A DNA stretch of 64,000 bases from an uncultured Rhodopila sp. (GCF_903944925.1 NZ_CAJATU010000072.1:214833-278832); one strand, 5' to 3'. Shown: positions 52,776-62,222, counted from the first letter of the stretch. Notes: generated by a model from the letters alone, not told the origin. Translations and numbers: made by a program.

Positions 52776-55700
52776 ATGTGGCCGCTCGACCTGCCTGCCT
52801 CCGACGTCCTGAAGCTGCCTCGGGCCGCCCGGCCCGCCTGGGCGGTGTTCGACTCTGCCTGGTATCTGCGCGGTCATCCGGAGGCGGCCAGCGACAATCC
52901 CGATGAGATTCTGGAATACTATCTCGTAATCGGCCAGAGCGAGGGCCATTCGCCGAACCCGCTGTTCGACGAGCGCTGGCACCGTGCCGCCTATCCGCGG
53001 ATCGCGGAGGCAATATCTTCGGGTCGTTACGCATCCGCGTTCGATGCCTATTGCCGTCGCGGCTGCCTGGACCGCTCCCCGCATTGGCTGTTCGACGAAC
53101 TGAGCTATCGCGACCGGTATGCCGACCTGACGGATGAGGTGCTATCCGGCGCAGGCCTGTTCAATGGCTACGACCACTACCTGCGGTATGGTGTCCTGGA
53201 GAATCGAATCGGCCACCCCGTGTTCGATCAGGAGACCTATCTTTCCAATTTTGATGTTGCCGACATCCTCGCGGTGCGCGAGCAGGGGGTGTACCAGCAC
53301 TACCTGAATCGTATCGAGTCCGGCGAGCCGGAACTTCGCACTTCGATCTACTTTGATCCCGTCTGGTATGTCGAACGCTATCCCGAAGTCGCCAAAGCCA
53401 TCGCCGGCGGACTCTGGAAAAGCGCGTTGCAGCACTATCTGTGCAACGACACCCCGACCGCGTTCGATCCGCTGGAGAGCTTTTCGGAAGCGCATTATCT
53501 GGGCCGCGACCCCGGTCTGGCGGAGGTCATCGCATCCGGCCACTTCCGCAACGGCTATATGCACTTTCTGAAGTTCGGCGCGCGGGAGTTGCGGTCACCG
53601 GCACCGACCCTGGATCTTGCATGGTATGCCGCACAGCCTGCGGCCCGATCCGATCTGGAAACGGGGCGCGTGGCTAACGCCTTTGCGCACTGGCTGACGT
53701 TCGGGCATCCCGGCGAGAAGGACACGCCGGAGACCGAGCGGATCAGCGTTCCGGTCGCCCACCGCCTGGTCCAGCTTGAGGCCGCGGCGCTGCTGCCGAT
53801 CGCGGGAAGATTCGGCTATCGTTTCGATTCCGCCATCGATGCGGAGGTCAGTGTCGTGGTGGCGGTCCGTAACGGATTTGCCGCGACGATGGCGTCGATC
53901 GCATCACTGTGTGCCGACAGAGCAGAATCCCTTGAACTGATCATCGTTGACCGCGGGTCGGACGATGAAACCCGTGCGATCGGGTCCTATCTCCCCGGAG
54001 CGAAACTGCTGCGTTTCGATAGCGACATCGGCTGGGCCAAGGCCGTCGATGCCGGGCAGCGGCTCGCTACCGGACGATTCACTTTGTTTCTTTCCGCCGA
54101 TGCCAGGATTGCACCGGGTTCGATCGCCCGCGCCCGCGCCCGCCTGATGCTCGATCAGGCGGTGGGAGCGGTTGGCGGCATCACCGTGCAATCAGTCGGC
54201 GTCATCGGCCAGGCCGGTGGTATCATATGGAACAATGGTCGGCTGCACGATTACCAGCGCGGCCGGACGCCGCTGGCGCCGGAGGCCAATTTCGTTCGCG
54301 CCGTCGATTTCGTTTCTTCGTCGTTTCTGCTGGTCCGTTCCGCGTTGCTTGGGCGGCTTGGCGGTTTCGATCATGAATGCGGCGGTGGATACGAGGCAGC
54401 CGATCTCTGCCTGCGCATCGCAGCGGCTGGATTGCAGGTTGTATACGATCCGTCGGTGATGATCTTCGACGATTGCGAAGCCATCGACCAGGCCACTCCC
54501 AACCCGCGTTTTCTTGAGAAGCACGCGGCCTTCCTGGCACGAAGCGCGACGCCCGGCGGTGAGGCGCAGATTTTTGCGCGGCATGCCGCCGGACCGGTGC
54601 CCCCGCGCGTCCTGTTCATCGAGGATACCGTGCCGCTGCGCCGCACCGGCTCGGGCTTCGTGCGGTCCAATGATATCGTTCATGTCATGGCCTCGCTTGG
54701 CTTCTCCGTAACGGTCTTTCCGGTCAACGGATGTTCACAGGACCGCGCGCGGGTTTTCGGCGACATGCCGGAAAGTGCTGAAGTCATGCATGACCGTGAC
54801 ATCAACGGGCTGGCCGCGTTCATCGAACTGCGGCGTGGTTATTACGATCTGATCTGGGTGGCGCGGGCGCACAACCTGGACCGGATTCGGGCGTGGCTCC
54901 TGGAAGACGGGCCGCCGATCGTGCTGGATACCGAGGCGGTGGCGGCGCTGCGAGAGGCGGAGCAGGCGCGGCTCGCCGGCAAGTCTTACGACGTGGCGGC
55001 CGGGATGCGATCCCTGCTGGGCGCCGCCGCCCGTTGCACGCGGGTGGTGGCGGTGACGGAGGCGGAAGCCGAAACCCTGCGGGATCATGGGGTGCCGGAT
55101 GTCGCGGTGGTCGGGCACATGGTCGAACCCCGACCGACGATCCGGCGTTTCCTCCGGCGTGCCGGGATACTGTTTGTCGGTGCGTTCCATACGATGGATT
55201 GTCCGAACCTTGATGGCCTGACCTGGTTCGTCGATGAGGTCCTGCCGCTGATCGAGGCGGAACTGGGATGGGAGACTCGGCTGACGATCGCGGGCTTCAT
55301 GGCGCCCGGGGTCAACTTGGACCGGTTTGAAAACCATCCGCGCATCACCCTGCGTGGGGCGGTGGCAGATCTGGAGAACTTATATGATGGAAATCGTGTT
55401 TTTATAGCACCGACACGGTTTGCGGCGGGCGCGCCTTACAAGGTGTTCGAGGCTGCGTCGCGGGGAGTGCCGGTCGTTGCGACCAAGTTGTTGTGCCGCC
55501 AACTGGGTTGGACCGAGGGCGAGGAGATTCTGTCGGCCGGTTCCGACGATCCCGCAACGTTTGCCGCCGGCGTCGTGTCGCTGCACCGGGATGCGGATCT
55601 TTGGCGCACGGTGCGTGAGGCCGCGCTGTGGCGGCTGGAGCGGGAGAACGCCAAGGCGGGCTTTACCGAAGCGGTCGCCTCCGTCCTGGCCATGCCGTAG
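52776..55700 (+). CDS. Large glycosyltransferase with FDxxWYL repeats, GT2 and GT4-like domains
   Basis: About 974 residues. The N-terminal ~330 residues hold seven degenerate units starting FDxxWYLxxxP (for example FDSAWYLRGHPEA, FDERWHRAAYP, FDPVWYVERYPEV, LDLAWYAAQP). A GT2 domain follows (VSVVVAVRNG, about 365-600), with the donor-site region SADARI. A GT4-like C-terminal half has ILFVGAFHTMDCPNLDGL and APYKVFEAASRGVPVVAT. Likely a cytoplasmic enzyme in surface-polysaccharide synthesis. The start is uncertain: ATG 52776 is used; ATG 52716 or GTG 52734 (near GGGAGAGG) are possible and overlap the previous gene. Confidence 0.85.
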   Translation: MWPLDLPASDVLKLPRAARPAWAVFDSAWYLRGHPEAASDNPDEILEYYLVIGQSEGHSPNPLFDERWHRAAYPRIAEAISSGRYASAFDAYCRRGCLDRSPHWLFDELSYRDRYADLTDEVLSGAGLFNGYDHYLRYGVLENRIGHPVFDQETYLSNFDVADILAVREQGVYQHYLNRIESGEPELRTSIYFDPVWYVERYPEVAKAIAGGLWKSALQHYLCNDTPTAFDPLESFSEAHYLGRDPGLAEVIASGHFRNGYMHFLKFGARELRSPAPTLDLAWYAAQPAARSDLETGRVANAFAHWLTFGHPGEKDTPETERISVPVAHRLVQLEAAALLPIAGRFGYRFDSAIDAEVSVVVAVRNGFAATMASIASLCADRAESLELIIVDRGSDDETRAIGSYLPGAKLLRFDSDIGWAKAVDAGQRLATGRFTLFLSADARIAPGSIARARARLMLDQAVGAVGGITVQSVGVIGQAGGIIWNNGRLHDYQRGRTPLAPEANFVRAVDFVSSSFLLVRSALLGRLGGFDHECGGGYEAADLCLRIAAAGLQVVYDPSVMIFDDCEAIDQATPNPRFLEKHAAFLARSATPGGEAQIFARHAAGPVPPRVLFIEDTVPLRRTGSGFVRSNDIVHVMASLGFSVTVFPVNGCSQDRARVFGDMPESAEVMHDRDINGLAAFIELRRGYYDLIWVARAHNLDRIRAWLLEDGPPIVLDTEAVAALREAEQARLAGKSYDVAAGMRSLLGAAARCTRVVAVTEAEAETLRDHGVPDVAVVGHMVEPRPTIRRFLRRAGILFVGAFHTMDCPNLDGLTWFVDEVLPLIEAELGWETRLTIAGFMAPGVNLDRFENHPRITLRGAVADLENLYDGNRVFIAPTRFAAGAPYKVFEAASRGVPVVATKLLCRQLGWTEGEEILSAGSDDPATFAAGVVSLHRDADLWRTVREAALWRLERENAKAGFTEAVASVLAMP

Positions 55701-55771
55701 CGGTTCACGTCCCGGTTGACGGGGTTGAAGCGGCGTCCGGCGGGCCTTGATGCTGTGCCGGAGGTGCGCTG

Positions 55772-56269
55772 ATGGGCTGGTCAGAAGACGATACGACATG
55801 GATGCGGCGGGCGATTGCGCTGGCGCGTGACGGTGAGGCGCGCGAGGGCGCCAGCCCCATCGGCTGCGTCATCGTGCGCGATGGTGAGGTGCTCGGGGAA
55901 GGCTGCAACGAGGTCGGGCTGCGGCATGATGCCACCGCGCATGCCGAGATCGTTTCGATGCGCCGGGCCGGCGGGGCGCTGCGCTGCGAGGAACTGCGCG
56001 GCGCGGTTCTGTATACCACGTTGCAGCCCTGCGGCATGTGCACCATGGCATCGATCTGGGCCAAGATCGGCCGCATCGTCTACGGCGCCGGGCGGGGCGA
56101 CGTGCACCCGATGTATTTCGAAGATCGGCATTTGGACACGGTGGATTTCATTCGCGATGCGTTCCGGGGGGATTTGTCGCTGGAGGGCGGGTTGATGGTG
56201 CGCGAGTGCGCGGCGTTGTACGTGCCGCCGGATGCCCGGGTGCCGGAGGAGGAGCAGGTCAACCGGTAA
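55772..56269 (+). CDS. Nucleoside deaminase (guanine/cytosine deaminase-like)
   Basis: A 165-residue zinc deaminase. His57 and Glu59 lie in the HAEI motif, Cys87 and Cys90 in QPCGMC. The DWMRRAI-like N-terminal helix and SPIGCVIVRDGEVLGEG strand are typical of the guanine-deaminase/TadA branch. The C-terminal VHPMYFEDRHLDTVDFI loop is not TadA-like, so a free base or nucleoside substrate is more likely than tRNA. GGAGG lies before the ATG. Confidence 0.88.
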   Translation: MGWSEDDTTWMRRAIALARDGEAREGASPIGCVIVRDGEVLGEGCNEVGLRHDATAHAEIVSMRRAGGALRCEELRGAVLYTTLQPCGMCTMASIWAKIGRIVYGAGRGDVHPMYFEDRHLDTVDFIRDAFRGDLSLEGGLMVRECAALYVPPDARVPEEEQVNR

Positions 56270-56351
56270 TGGCTTGGCTCGGATAGGGGGGGTTTCGTGG
56301 GTGTTTTACGTTGCGGTATCGCGCGCGGGCAGGGGACTTGGATAAGCCTAA

Positions 56352-56373
56352 CGCGCCGCGCGCGAGCGGCGCG
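56352..56373 (+). terminator. Hairpin downstream of the deaminase gene
   Basis: CGCGCCGC and GCGGCGCG form an 8-bp stem with a 6-base loop, about 80 bases after the deaminase stop. No T-run follows on the plus strand, so factor-dependent termination or a simple REP is possible. Confidence 0.35.
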
Positions 56374-56537
56374 CAGACAACAAACGCATTCCCGGTACCA
56401 GGTCTGTAGCCTCGCGGCGGATAAAGCACAAAAAAAGCCCCGATATGCTAGCCGGCTATGAGAGACGTGTGATAATCGGAGCAAACTCGTAATTGGTGTT
56501 GAATGCCAATATGAATTGCAGGAAGAGGACCACACGC

Positions 56538-57260
56538 ATGAGTCGTCGCTTTTATCCGCTGGTCATGGCGGGGATCGCACTGTCTTCCGTCGCCCGTCCG
56601 GCTGCTGCGGCGGACCTCTCGCCCCTGAACTGGAACGGCATCTACGTCGGCGTCAGTGCCGCCGCACTGGCCCAAGCGGGTGATTTGACCCTTTCACCCG
56701 TTGGCGATACGCCGCCCGATATCGCGTTGAACCCCAATCTGGGTGGAACCAGCTTCTTCGGAGGCCTCTATGCCGGCTACAATCACGCGTTCGGACCGGT
56801 GATCGCCGGCGTGGAAGCGGATTTCAGCCTGGGCAACTCCAGCTCCGGCGTCCTGAGCGACAAATCGAGCGTGCCGATGAGCATCTGGTATGCCGCCAAC
56901 ACCCTGCAAATCAGTAACGACAGTCACATCCGGTTGCGCGCCGGCTACAGCCTCGGCTCACTGCTGCTATACGGCTCGGCTGGTCTTGCGATTGCTTCGA
57001 CCAAGCTGTCGGTGGTTGGTTATTGCCCGCCGGATCAGTATACCGGGGAAGCCTCGCGCGTTCTCGTCGGTGGCACCGTGGGTGCCGGCGTGGAGTATGG
57101 GTTTACCCCGAACGTCATCGGCCGGGCCGAATATCTGTTCGACGACTACGGACGGGTGCATTTGTCGCCGTCGGTGGACCAGCCGGGTGGCGACTGGCAG
57201 GACCGCTATGTGAAGCTGATGACAAACACGTTCCGTGTGGGCGTGAGCTACAAGTTCTAA
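56538..57260 (+). CDS. Outer-membrane beta-barrel protein (Omp25/Omp31-like)
   Basis: A 240-residue secreted barrel protein. The signal peptide is about 24 residues (ends ARPAAAA-DL). The mature part begins LNWNGIYVGVSAAA, has GGLYAGYNHAFGPVIAGVEADFS, then alternating strands, and ends with the aromatic C-terminal VGVSYKF that the BAM machinery recognises. It is typical of alphaproteobacterial porin-family proteins. The ATG at 56538 has AGGAAGAGGA upstream. Confidence 0.9.
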   Translation: MSRRFYPLVMAGIALSSVARPAAAADLSPLNWNGIYVGVSAAALAQAGDLTLSPVGDTPPDIALNPNLGGTSFFGGLYAGYNHAFGPVIAGVEADFSLGNSSSGVLSDKSSVPMSIWYAANTLQISNDSHIRLRAGYSLGSLLLYGSAGLAIASTKLSVVGYCPPDQYTGEASRVLVGGTVGAGVEYGFTPNVIGRAEYLFDDYGRVHLSPSVDQPGGDWQDRYVKLMTNTFRVGVSYKF

Positions 57261-57272
57261 CCGCGGCCGGCA

Positions 57273-57303
57273 GCGGCGGAGGCGGTCTTGCCGCTTCCGC
57301 CGC
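57273..57303 (+). terminator. Strong hairpin after the barrel-protein gene
   Basis: A 13-bp stem with one G-T pair and loop TCTTG begins 13 bases after the stop codon. A T-run is absent, but stem strength and position fit a terminator protecting the barrel-protein mRNA. Confidence 0.5.
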
Positions 57304-57401
57304 GCGGCACTGCGCCGAGGGTTTGACCGGCGTAGCTGCGGCCCTGCGGATGTGTCAGGCTCTCGGCAACCGCAGCACCAGGACAACGGCCAGGGGTCGG
57401 A

Positions 57402-58490
57402 ATGCTTAACCGGATCGAGATCAGGAACTTCAAGTCCATCCGCAGCGTGCAACTCGACCTCCGGGCGCTGAACGTTGTCATCGGCGCCAACGGCGCGGGA
57501 AAGTCCAACCTGATTGGCGCGTTCCGTCTGCTCGACCAGATCCTCAAGCAGCGTTTGCAGGAGTATGTCCAGCGTCAGGGGGGCGCCGCCCGCATCCTGC
57601 ACCACGGACCGAAAGCGTCACCGGACCTGTTCATGGGGTTCGATTTCGACCGCAACGGCTACAGCATCACGCTGGCGCCTTCCACCGCCGACAGCCTGTT
57701 CTTCCTTCGGGAGGAGACACATTTCCGCGGCGATTACACGACGGATGGCGGCCCATTGCTCGGCAGTGCTCATCAGGAGGCTCGGCTGCCGGATGAAGCG
57801 CGCCAACCGCGGCACGGCGTGCCGTATTACGTCATGCGAGGCGTTCGGGACTGGACCGTGTATCATTTTCACGACACATCCGATACAAGTCCGCCGAAGC
57901 TAACTCAGGATGTGGATGACGATCGCGTCCTGAAGCCGGATGCAGCCAACCTGGCCGCGTTCCTGTATCGTTTGCAGCAACAGCATCACGAAGCCTTCCG
58001 CCGGATCAGCGAACGCGTGACTCGGATTGCTCCCTTCTTCGCGGAGTTCCGGCTCGCGCCGCTGGCCGCGCGGCCGGACAAGATCAAGCTGGAATGGCGA
58101 CACCGCGACTCGGACGCCTATTTTGATGGTGCCTCGCTGTCCGACGGCACCTTGCGGTTCATCTGCCTGGCAACTCTGCTGCTTCAGCCGCGCGCGACAA
58201 TGCCCTCGGTCATCCTGATCGACGAGCCCGAACTCGGTTTGCACCCCGCGGCCCTGACCCTGCTGGCCGAGATGCTGCGGGAGGCTGGCGGCTTTTCGCA
58301 AATCCTGGCGGCAACCCAGTCAGTCACGCTGTTGGATCATCTGACGCCGGAGGAGGTCATTGTCGCCGAACTGGAGGACGGTGCGTCCGTGTACCGGCGC
58401 CTAAACGAGGACGATCTGCGCGACTGGATGGAAGATTATAGCCTCGGCGAACTTTGGCTGAAAAATGTCCTGGGTGGTCGCCCGGCATGA
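57402..58490 (+). CDS. AAA/ABC-type ATPase partnered with a DUF4276 protein
   Basis: A 362-residue SMC/RecF-like ATPase without a transport domain. N-terminal RIEIRNFKSIRSVQLDL; Walker A GANGAGKSN at residues 28-36; the ABC signature LSDGTLR at 246-252; Walker B VILIDEPELGLHP with Asp274-Glu275; then AATQS. These match the AAA_21 group found in OLD/PARIS-like and other defence ATPases. Its stop overlaps the next start as ATGA. The pair is a plausible anti-phage or DNA-damage module; no such role is shown here. Confidence 0.88.
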   Translation: MLNRIEIRNFKSIRSVQLDLRALNVVIGANGAGKSNLIGAFRLLDQILKQRLQEYVQRQGGAARILHHGPKASPDLFMGFDFDRNGYSITLAPSTADSLFFLREETHFRGDYTTDGGPLLGSAHQEARLPDEARQPRHGVPYYVMRGVRDWTVYHFHDTSDTSPPKLTQDVDDDRVLKPDAANLAAFLYRLQQQHHEAFRRISERVTRIAPFFAEFRLAPLAARPDKIKLEWRHRDSDAYFDGASLSDGTLRFICLATLLLQPRATMPSVILIDEPELGLHPAALTLLAEMLREAGGFSQILAATQSVTLLDHLTPEEVIVAELEDGASVYRRLNEDDLRDWMEDYSLGELWLKNVLGGRPA

Positions 58491-59164
58491 CCCGGATACT
58501 CCTATTGGTCGAAGGGCAGACTGAGGAGGCGTTTGTCAATCTGGTGCTGCGGCCCCATTTGCTGCCTCTCGGCGTGTTCGTGGAACGGCCAAGCCTGCTT
58601 AGAACCAAGGAGTTGCCGGAAGGCAATCCTTTCAAAGGCGGAGTAACAACATACCCGCGGATGGCGCGGGATGTCCGCCGCTTGCTAAAAGATACTAACG
58701 CTCGCGTCACGACATTGCTCGACTATTATGGATTGCCCCCGGTCTTTCCGGGCCTCGGGGTTGCCAAGGCCCAACCCGATCCTCTGGCCCCCGCCAGGGC
58801 GTTGGAGGCATCGTTTACCGCCGACATCAACCATCCCCGGTTCCATCCGTTTCTGGCCTTGCACGAACTGGAGGCATGGATTCTTGCGGTGCCGCATGTG
58901 GCGGAGAAGCATCTGGGCGTTAGCGGCCTCGCCGCCGAACTTCAAGGAATCGTTTTGGCCGCGGGTGGCGCCGAACTGGTAAACGATAGCCCTATCACTC
59001 ATCCATCGGTGCGGCTTGCCGACGCCGTACAACGGCTCGGCAGGCGACGTTACGGGAAGATGGCGGACGGGCCGGACATTCTCGCAAAAGCCGGCTTGGC
59101 GACCATCCGGTCCTGCTGCCCGCATCTGTCAGAGTGGCTGGATTGGCTGGAGAGTCTCGCCTGA
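58487..59164 (+). CDS. DUF4276 family, TOPRIM-like partner of the ATPase
   Basis: A 225-residue DUF4276 protein. ILLLVEGQTEEAFV (Glu9, Glu13/14) is the TOPRIM-like acidic strand-turn, TTLLDYYGLP near residue 77 gives a further acidic residue, and FLALHELEAWILA is a DUF4276 motif. TOPRIM-like partners of AAA_21 ATPases are often nucleases, as in split OLD systems. The ATG at 58487 overlaps the ATPase stop by four bases; the frame begins earlier but that part would overlap. It ends one base from the convergent dehydratase gene. Confidence 0.85.
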   Translation: MTRILLLVEGQTEEAFVNLVLRPHLLPLGVFVERPSLLRTKELPEGNPFKGGVTTYPRMARDVRRLLKDTNARVTTLLDYYGLPPVFPGLGVAKAQPDPLAPARALEASFTADINHPRFHPFLALHELEAWILAVPHVAEKHLGVSGLAAELQGIVLAAGGAELVNDSPITHPSVRLADAVQRLGRRRYGKMADGPDILAKAGLATIRSCCPHLSEWLDWLESLA

Positions 59165-59165
59165 A

Positions 59166-60866
59166 CTATCCCCCCGCCCGCAGCACCGCCAGGTCGCACC
59201 CCTCATCCGCCTGCAGCACCTGATCCGCCACCAGCCGATCCCACCCCCGCTTCGGCTTCACGGGCGGCGTCCACAAAGCCCGCCGCCGCGCCACCTCCTC
59301 CGCCGGAACCAGCAGATCCAGCGACCGCTCCTGCACCGACAGCCTGATCCGATCCCCGCTTTCCACCAGCCCGAGCGGCCCGCCCGCCGCCGCCTCCGGC
59401 GTGATGTGCAAGACGATCGTGCCGAACGCCGTGCCCGACATCCGGCAATCGCTCATCCGCACCATGTCCTTCACCCCGGCCCGCGCCAGCCGCGACGGTA
59501 TCGGCAGATACCCCGCCTCCGGCATCCCCGCCGGAGTCAGCGGACCGGCGTTCTTCAGCACCAGGATATCGTCCTCGGTCACATCCAGCCCGGGATCGTC
59601 GATCCGCGCCGCCATATCCTCCAGCCCGTCAAACACCACCGCCCGGGCCTCTATCTCGAACAACCCCGGGGTAGCCGCGCTGCGCTTCAGGATCGCGCCC
59701 CGCGGCGCCAGCGACCCGAACAGCGAGACGATCCCGCCTACCGGCGAGACCGGCTCCCCCCGAGCCCGGATGAACCGTCGATCGACGAACGCCGGCTCCG
59801 CCAGGCGCTCACCGAGCGAAGCTCCGGTCACGTCGATCGGATCCGGATGCAGCAGGTCGCGCAACTCCCACAGCAGCGCCGGCATCCCGCCCGCCGCATG
59901 GAAATCCTCCATGTACCCCGCGCCGGTCGGCTTCAGGTCCACCAGCACCGGCGTGCTGTCGGACAATTCGTTCAGCCGCCGCAGGTCCACCCGCACCCCG
60001 ACCCGCCCGGCGATCGCCGTCAGGTGGATCAGCGCATTCGTTGAGCCGCCCAGCGCGAGCAACACCCGCAACGCGTTCTCAACCGAGTGCGCCGTAATGA
60101 TCTGCGACGGCCGTATCGGCTGCGCGATCAGCCGCACCGCCAGCGCCCCCGCTTCCTCCGCCGCGCGCAGGCGGTCCGCATGCACCGCCGGGATCGATCC
60201 GTGCCCGAGCGGGATCATCCCCAAAGCCTCCGCCAGGCACGCCATGGTGGACGCCGTGCCCATCACGCCGCACGTCCCCGCCGTCGTCGCCAGCCGCCCC
60301 TCGATCTCGGCGATCCGCTCTCCGGTCACCGTCCCGGCGCGATAGGCGGCCCAATAGCGGCGGCAATCGGTGCAGGCCGACAGCCGCTCGCCCTGGAACG
60401 GGGTCGCCAGCATCGGCCCGGTCACCAGTTGCACCGCCGGCACATCGGCCGAGGCTGCCGCCATCAACTGCGCCGGCACCGTCTTGTCGCAGCCGCCGAT
60501 GAGCACGGCCGAGTCCATCGGCTGCGCGGTCAGCATCGCCTCGGTGTCCAGCGCGGCGAGGTTGCGGTAATGCATGGAGGTCGGGAACAGCGACGGCTCG
60601 CACAGCGACACCGTCGGGAAGGCCAGCGGCAGTCCGCCGGCCGCCAGCACGCCGCGCTTCACCGCCTCGATCAGCTCGGGCACGGCGCGATGGCAGTTGT
60701 TGTAGTCCGATCCCGTATCGACCAGGCCGACCACCGGGCGGTCCAGCATCGCCTGCGAATACCCCATCGATTTGGCGAACGATCGCCGCAGGTACAGCGC
60801 GAAGTCCTTGTCGCCGTAGTTGGCGGTGTTGCGGGCCAGGCCGTGCTTCGAAGGGGCTTCTGTCAT
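59166..60866 (-). CDS. IlvD/Edd family sugar-acid dehydratase (arabonate/xylonate type)
   Basis: A 566-residue [2Fe-2S] dehydratase. Cys58 (YNNCHR), Cys126 (GGCDKT) and Cys199 (GTCGVMG) line up with the cluster ligands of L-arabonate dehydratase. SDCRMSGTAFGT and the C-terminal KRGWDRL segment also fit. The protein is more like aldonate dehydratases than IlvD, so sugar catabolism is likelier than valine synthesis. It stands alone, converging on the DUF4276 gene. Confidence 0.9.
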   Translation of the reverse strand: MTEAPSKHGLARNTANYGDKDFALYLRRSFAKSMGYSQAMLDRPVVGLVDTGSDYNNCHRAVPELIEAVKRGVLAAGGLPLAFPTVSLCEPSLFPTSMHYRNLAALDTEAMLTAQPMDSAVLIGGCDKTVPAQLMAAASADVPAVQLVTGPMLATPFQGERLSACTDCRRYWAAYRAGTVTGERIAEIEGRLATTAGTCGVMGTASTMACLAEALGMIPLGHGSIPAVHADRLRAAEEAGALAVRLIAQPIRPSQIITAHSVENALRVLLALGGSTNALIHLTAIAGRVGVRVDLRRLNELSDSTPVLVDLKPTGAGYMEDFHAAGGMPALLWELRDLLHPDPIDVTGASLGERLAEPAFVDRRFIRARGEPVSPVGGIVSLFGSLAPRGAILKRSAATPGLFEIEARAVVFDGLEDMAARIDDPGLDVTEDDILVLKNAGPLTPAGMPEAGYLPIPSRLARAGVKDMVRMSDCRMSGTAFGTIVLHITPEAAAGGPLGLVESGDRIRLSVQERSLDLLVPAEEVARRRALWTPPVKPKRGWDRLVADQVLQADEGCDLAVLRAGG

Positions 60867-60987
60867 CCCGGAATGCTAGTCCGCCCGGCGCGTATGGTGA
60901 AGATGTCCGGCAGGCATACCTGATTTAGCTGTGACATTCCCGGCTCGATCCGCTACCACAACCCCGCCATCATGGAGCGGTGCAGAG

Positions 60988-61728
60988 TTGAAAACGGGTA
61001 TCTTGAGCCTGGGATTGGTGCTGTCCGGTCTGTCCGCATGCGGGCCGACCTATTCGCCGGACACCTATGCCAGCAATGCGGTGCAGCAGGCCAACAAGGT
61101 GGAACAGGGTGTCGTCATCGGCGTCCGCGATGTCGCGGTCAGCGCCTCGGGCACTGTCGGCACGGTGACGGGTGCGGCCGCCGGCGGGATCGCCGGGTCC
61201 CAGGTGGGCGTGGGGGTGACCAGCGCGTTCTCCTCGCTGGGCGGCGCCCTGGTGGGCGGCATCGCCGGTTCGGCTGTGGAGCACGTCAGCGCCGACACCA
61301 AGGCGTTCGAATATATCGTGCGCAAGGGCAACGGCGACCTGGTCAGCGTGACGCAGAAGGACACGACACCGCTGGCGCTGGGCCAGCACGTGCTGGTGAT
61401 CGCCGGCAACCAGGCGAGGGTGGTGCCGGATTACACACTCCCGGCGGATGTCAGTAAGGACAAGCAGGCCAAGCCGGCCGCCGAACCGGTCAAGCCGGCG
61501 GAGGCGCCACCGGCGGATGCCAGGCCCGCCGACGCCAAGCCTGGCGATGCCGCGCCGCCAGATGCCAAACCGGCCGACGCGACCCAGACGACGCCCAAAC
61601 CGGCCGTTGCGGTGCCGGCGGCAGCCGTGCCAGCCGCCGCAGACGCGGGCCCCGACGCGCCTACCGTCCTGCATCCGGTGAAGGCCGAAGACGCAGCGGT
61701 CAAGGCCGCCGCAACGGTGGCGCAATGA
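60988..61728 (+). CDS. Glycine-zipper lipoprotein with Pro/Ala/Asp-rich tail
   Basis: About 246 residues from a TTG at 60988, chosen because it gives a clean lipoprotein signal, MKTGILSLGLVLSGLSAC, with lipobox LSAC, and has GGAG upstream. A SlyB-like segment with glycine-zipper repeats (TGAAAGGIAGSQVGVGVTS, GGALVGGIAGSAVE) follows, then a small beta domain. The last ~85 residues repeat PADA, KPADA and PPDAKPADA units and are probably disordered or wall-spanning. An upstream GTG at 60931 is the alternative start. Confidence 0.75.
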   Translation: MKTGILSLGLVLSGLSACGPTYSPDTYASNAVQQANKVEQGVVIGVRDVAVSASGTVGTVTGAAAGGIAGSQVGVGVTSAFSSLGGALVGGIAGSAVEHVSADTKAFEYIVRKGNGDLVSVTQKDTTPLALGQHVLVIAGNQARVVPDYTLPADVSKDKQAKPAAEPVKPAEAPPADARPADAKPGDAAPPDAKPADATQTTPKPAVAVPAAAVPAAADAGPDAPTVLHPVKAEDAAVKAAATVAQ

Positions 61729-61762
61729 CGTCGTAGCGGGTGGGGGGTGCCGGCCGGCGCCT

Positions 61763-62176
61763 TCAGTCTACCGGACCGGGCGGCCCCTTCAGTTCCACCG
61801 TGTTGCCGTCCGGGTCCGCCACGTAGATCGACGGTCCCTGGCCCTCCGCGCCATAGCGTGACGCCACCGGGGCCGGTTCGGCGCCATGCGCCCGCAGATG
61901 GGCGGTGATCGCGGCGGCGTCGAACGGCTCCACCCGCAGGCAGAAATGGTCGAGGTTGCGGCCCTCCGGTCCCGGCGCCGCGCCCCCCTTCGCCCCGAGC
62001 GGGCCGTCCACCGGCACCAGGTCGATCAGCGCGCTGCCGGCGCGAAGCTGGTAGAGACCGATATCCGCCTGCACCTTCTCCACCGGGCAGCCGAGCACGC
62101 CGGTGTAGAAATCCATCATCGCCGCAAGGTTCGTCACCCGCAGCACCACGTGGTCGAGGTGGCTGATCGTGATCAT
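61763..62176 (-). CDS. VOC family (glyoxalase-like) protein
   Basis: A 137-residue VOC-fold protein. HLDHVVLRVTNLAAMMDFYTGVLG begins the first beta-alpha unit and NLDHFCLRVEPFD the second; the end is IYVADPDGNTVELKG with the metal-binding Glu. The ATG at 62174-62176 has GGGAAGG upstream. The substrate is unknown. It is divergent from aat, sharing 46 bases. Confidence 0.88.
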   Translation of the reverse strand: MITISHLDHVVLRVTNLAAMMDFYTGVLGCPVEKVQADIGLYQLRAGSALIDLVPVDGPLGAKGGAAPGPEGRNLDHFCLRVEPFDAAAITAHLRAHGAEPAPVASRYGAEGQGPSIYVADPDGNTVELKGPPGPVD

Positions 62177-62222
62177 CGCTTTGCGCCTTCCCATAAAGCG
62201 GCCGGGGACGCAGTATAAGATC

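Noticed and set aside
60087..60923. 278-codon plus-strand frame opposite the dehydratase
   Set aside because: Arg/His/Gln-rich shadow of the IlvD/Edd gene.
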